In this document: piece by piece, positions 62,454 through 64,000 of the stretch
Position numbering within the stretch: the stretch's first letter is position 1
How the letters are laid out: the number at the start of each line of letters is the position of its first letter
From: Brevibacterium zhoupengii
GTDB lineage: Bacteria; Actinomycetota; Actinomycetes; Actinomycetales; Brevibacteriaceae
Assembly (NCBI RefSeq): GCF_021117425.1
Contig: NZ_CP088298.1
Coordinates: 930,001-994,000, forward strand
DNA length: 64,000 nucleotides
Reading direction: 5' to 3'
Position numbers and translations under genes: made by a program
Notes under the pieces: model-generated
Told to the model about the DNA's origin: nothing
Seen by the model: only the letters and a program-made list of their open reading frames with translations
Databases searched by the model: none

Positions 62454-63470
62454 ATGCGCACGAATCGACTCATCCAGACCGTTGAATCCCACACTGAGGG
62501 TCTGCCGGTGCGGGTCGTCACCGGGGGAGTCGGGACCTACCCTGGGGCCACGATGGCCGAGCGCCGGGACTGGTTCATCGCCAACTCCGATGACCTGCGC
62601 ACCTTCCTCATGTGCGAACCCCGCGGCACGGGTTGGCTCTCCGGGGCGATCCTGCAGCCGCCGACGCGTTCCGATGCCGATTGGGGTGTGCTGTTCATCG
62701 AGGTCACCGGTGTGCTCCCGATGTGCGGTGCCGGCACCATCGCCGTGGCCACCGTGCTCGTGGAGACCGGCATGGTGAGGGTGGAAGAGCCGGTGACGCG
62801 CATCCGTTTGGACACGCCCATCGGGCTCATCGTCGCCGAGGTGGTTGTCCGTGATGGTCGAGCCGAATCGGTGACCATCGTCAACGTCCCCTCCTACGCC
62901 CATGCCTTGGACCAGAGCGTCGACGTTCCGGGCTACGGCTCAATCGGCTGCGACATCGCCTTCGGCGGGAACTACTATGCGTTCGTTGAGGCTGGGGGCG
63001 AGCCGGGGTCGGGCGGGATTGGCATCCCCTTCGACCGCGACCGCGGCGAGGAATTCACCAGGGCCGGCCGTGCGATCATGGCCGCGGTCAACGAACAGAT
63101 CGAGCCGGTGCACCCGGTCTCAGGTTTCCGCGGCTGCGAGCACGTTGTGTTCCTGGCTCCCGGCTCAACCGCGTCCCATGCCCGACACATCCTGATCAAC
63201 CATCCCGGGTGGGTGGACCGCTCGCCCGGAGGGACCGGGACGAGCGCCCTCATGGCCGTCCATCACGCCCGCGGCGACCTGGGGCTGGATACGGATTTCG
63301 TCAACGAGTCCTTCATCGGCACCTCGTTCACCGGTCGCCTCGTCGAGGAGACGAGCGTCGGTGAACACACGGCCGTGGTCCCCACGATCACCGGCCGCTC
63401 CTGGCTGACCGGCACCGCGCAGTACACGCTCGACCCCACCGACCCGTTCCCCGCCGGCTTCACGATCTGA
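62454..63470 (+). CDS. Proline racemase-family protein with non-canonical active site
   Basis: 338 residues. Fold hallmarks: ESHTEGLPVRVVTGGV, LPMCGAGTIAVATVLVETG with the first catalytic Cys91, and DRSPGGTGTSALMA near the end. Proline racemases and hydroxyproline epimerases have Cys in the second motif (SPCGTGT) and trans-3-hydroxyproline dehydratases have Thr; here it is Gly259. The usual His after the first Cys-Gly is Ala93. Two-base racemisation is therefore unlikely; a dehydratase-like or other one-base reaction is possible. It is co-transcribed with the decarboxylase and followed by a terminator. Confidence 0.85.
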   Translation: MRTNRLIQTVESHTEGLPVRVVTGGVGTYPGATMAERRDWFIANSDDLRTFLMCEPRGTGWLSGAILQPPTRSDADWGVLFIEVTGVLPMCGAGTIAVATVLVETGMVRVEEPVTRIRLDTPIGLIVAEVVVRDGRAESVTIVNVPSYAHALDQSVDVPGYGSIGCDIAFGGNYYAFVEAGGEPGSGGIGIPFDRDRGEEFTRAGRAIMAAVNEQIEPVHPVSGFRGCEHVVFLAPGSTASHARHILINHPGWVDRSPGGTGTSALMAVHHARGDLGLDTDFVNESFIGTSFTGRLVEETSVGEHTAVVPTITGRSWLTGTAQYTLDPTDPFPAGFTI

Positions 63471-63477
63471 GGCGAGG

Positions 63478-63499
63478 AGGCGTCCCCGCAGGGACGCCT
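63478..63499 (+). terminator. Terminator hairpin after the decarboxylase operon
   Basis: AGGCGTCCC (63478-63486) pairs perfectly with GGGACGCCT (63491-63499) around CGCA, eight bases after the racemase-family stop. Confidence 0.75.
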
Positions 63500-63523
63500 G
63501 AGCGCTTGTCGCCGAAAGCATAG

Positions 63524-63569
63524 CTGAGCGCCGAGAGCCGACTTCACGGAGTCGACTCTCGGCGCTCAG
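63524..63569. terminator. Second convergent terminator hairpin
   Basis: CTGAGCGCCGAGAG (63524-63537) pairs perfectly with CTCTCGGCGCTCAG (63556-63569); inside the loop GACT (63540-63543) pairs again with AGTC (63550-63553). It lies 38 bases beyond the thiolase stop on the minus strand and probably ends that transcript. Confidence 0.8.
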
Positions 63570-63607
63570 GTCTGCTCTCGACGAGGCCGGCCTCCGCCGG
63601 CCGGCTC

Positions 63608-64000
63608 TCAGCTCGCGAGGTTCTCGAAGACGGCTGCCATGCCCTGACCGCCGCCGATGCACATCGTTTCGACGCCATAGCGCGAGTCGCGACGTTTGAG
63701 TTCGTGCAGCAGGGTGGCCAGAATACGTCCGCCGGTCGCGCCCACTGGGTGGCCCAAGGAGATTCCGGAGCCGTTGACATTGAGTCGCTCAGCGAAATCG
63801 GACTCGCTCAGCTTCCACTCGCGGGTGCAGGCCAAGGCCTGGGCCGCGAAGGCCTCATTGAGTTCGATGAGGTCCATGTCGCCGAGGCTGAGCTCGGCAC
63901 GTTCGAGTGCCTTCGCGACAGCCGGCACAGGTCCGATGCCCATGGTCTTGGGCGGCACGCCGGCCACGGCCCAGCCGACCATGCGGGCGAAGATGCGCAG
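63608..64000 (-). CDS. Acetyl-CoA acetyltransferase / thiolase (C-terminal part, cut by window edge)
   Basis: The last about 130 residues of a thiolase, open to the right edge. NVNGSGISLGHPVGATGGRIL contains the catalytic His, ELNEAFAAQALAC the Asn-Glu-Ala-Phe motif, and ETMCIGGGQGMAAVFE the second catalytic Cys, so the active site is intact. It transfers acetyl between CoA thioesters, degradatively (3-ketoacyl-CoA) or in acetoacetyl-CoA formation. The N-terminal half with the acyl-carrying Cys is outside the window. Confidence 0.93.
   Translation of the reverse strand: MRIFARMVGWAVAGVPPKTMGIGPVPAVAKALERAELSLGDMDLIELNEAFAAQALACTREWKLSESDFAERLNVNGSGISLGHPVGATGGRILATLLHELKRRDSRYGVETMCIGGGQGMAAVFENLAS

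Overview
High-GC actinobacterial chromosome segment. The codon bias, the many GTG starts, the apparently leaderless genes and the mix of amine, aromatic and acyl-CoA catabolism fit a Micrococcales member close to Brevibacterium; the genus is an inference. The window is dense chromosomal DNA with no transposase, integrase, phage gene or CRISPR array. It holds about 56 protein genes (two cut by the window edges), three tRNAs, several hairpin terminators, several operator-like palindromes and one strong candidate structured RNA.

Layout. 1-2.3 kb: tail of a Ser/Gly-rich protein, then a catalase. 2.3-9.5 kb: APC permease divergent from a glutamine-synthetase-like ligase, a C26 gamma-glutamyl hydrolase, an aldehyde dehydrogenase, an SDR and a GntR regulator. 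This reads as a gamma-glutamylation route for a small amine, and an amino alcohol such as ethanolamine fits best. 9.5-15.6 kb: aconitase, Fpg/Nei glycosylase, aldo-keto reductase, MFS transporter, TetR regulator. 15.6-21.9 kb: flavin monooxygenase with SDR, ThrE-type exporter, GMC oxidoreductase, LysR. 22.0-24.0 kb: DASS anion transporter and muconolactone isomerase. 24.0-33.7 kb: aromatic-amine locus with a topaquinone copper amine oxidase, amidohydrolase, MFS, TetR and AraC regulators, APC permease and aldehyde dehydrogenase, comparable in logic to tynA-feaB-feaR. 33.8-39.0 kb: LysR divergent from an acyl-CoA dehydrogenase, a class III CoA transferase and glutaryl-CoA dehydrogenase.

39.0-52.2 kb: a 58-residue small gene, an SDR, a heterodimeric ABC exporter with one fully degenerate and one canonical ATP site, a C45 Ntn-hydrolase carrying a C-terminal helix-turn-helix-like segment behind a palindrome-covered leaderless promoter, mgtE, a DUF1648 membrane protein, ArsR with a PEP-mutase-like enzyme, an acidic protein, a patatin, an SDR and a CPBP protease. 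52.2-52.6 kb: tRNA-Phe, tRNA-Asp and tRNA-Glu on the minus strand. 52.8-54.5 kb: minimal zinc protease, structured leader candidate plus ybaK, and YigZ. 54.6-63.5 kb: class III aminotransferase, second YtcJ-type amidohydrolase, TPP-dependent enzyme, large Orn/Lys/Arg decarboxylase and a proline-racemase-family protein lacking its second catalytic cysteine. The right edge cuts a thiolase.

Amine handling recurs: gamma-glutamylation, oxidative deamination by a copper oxidase, transamination and amino-acid decarboxylation all occur within 64 kb, each block with its own regulator or transporter.
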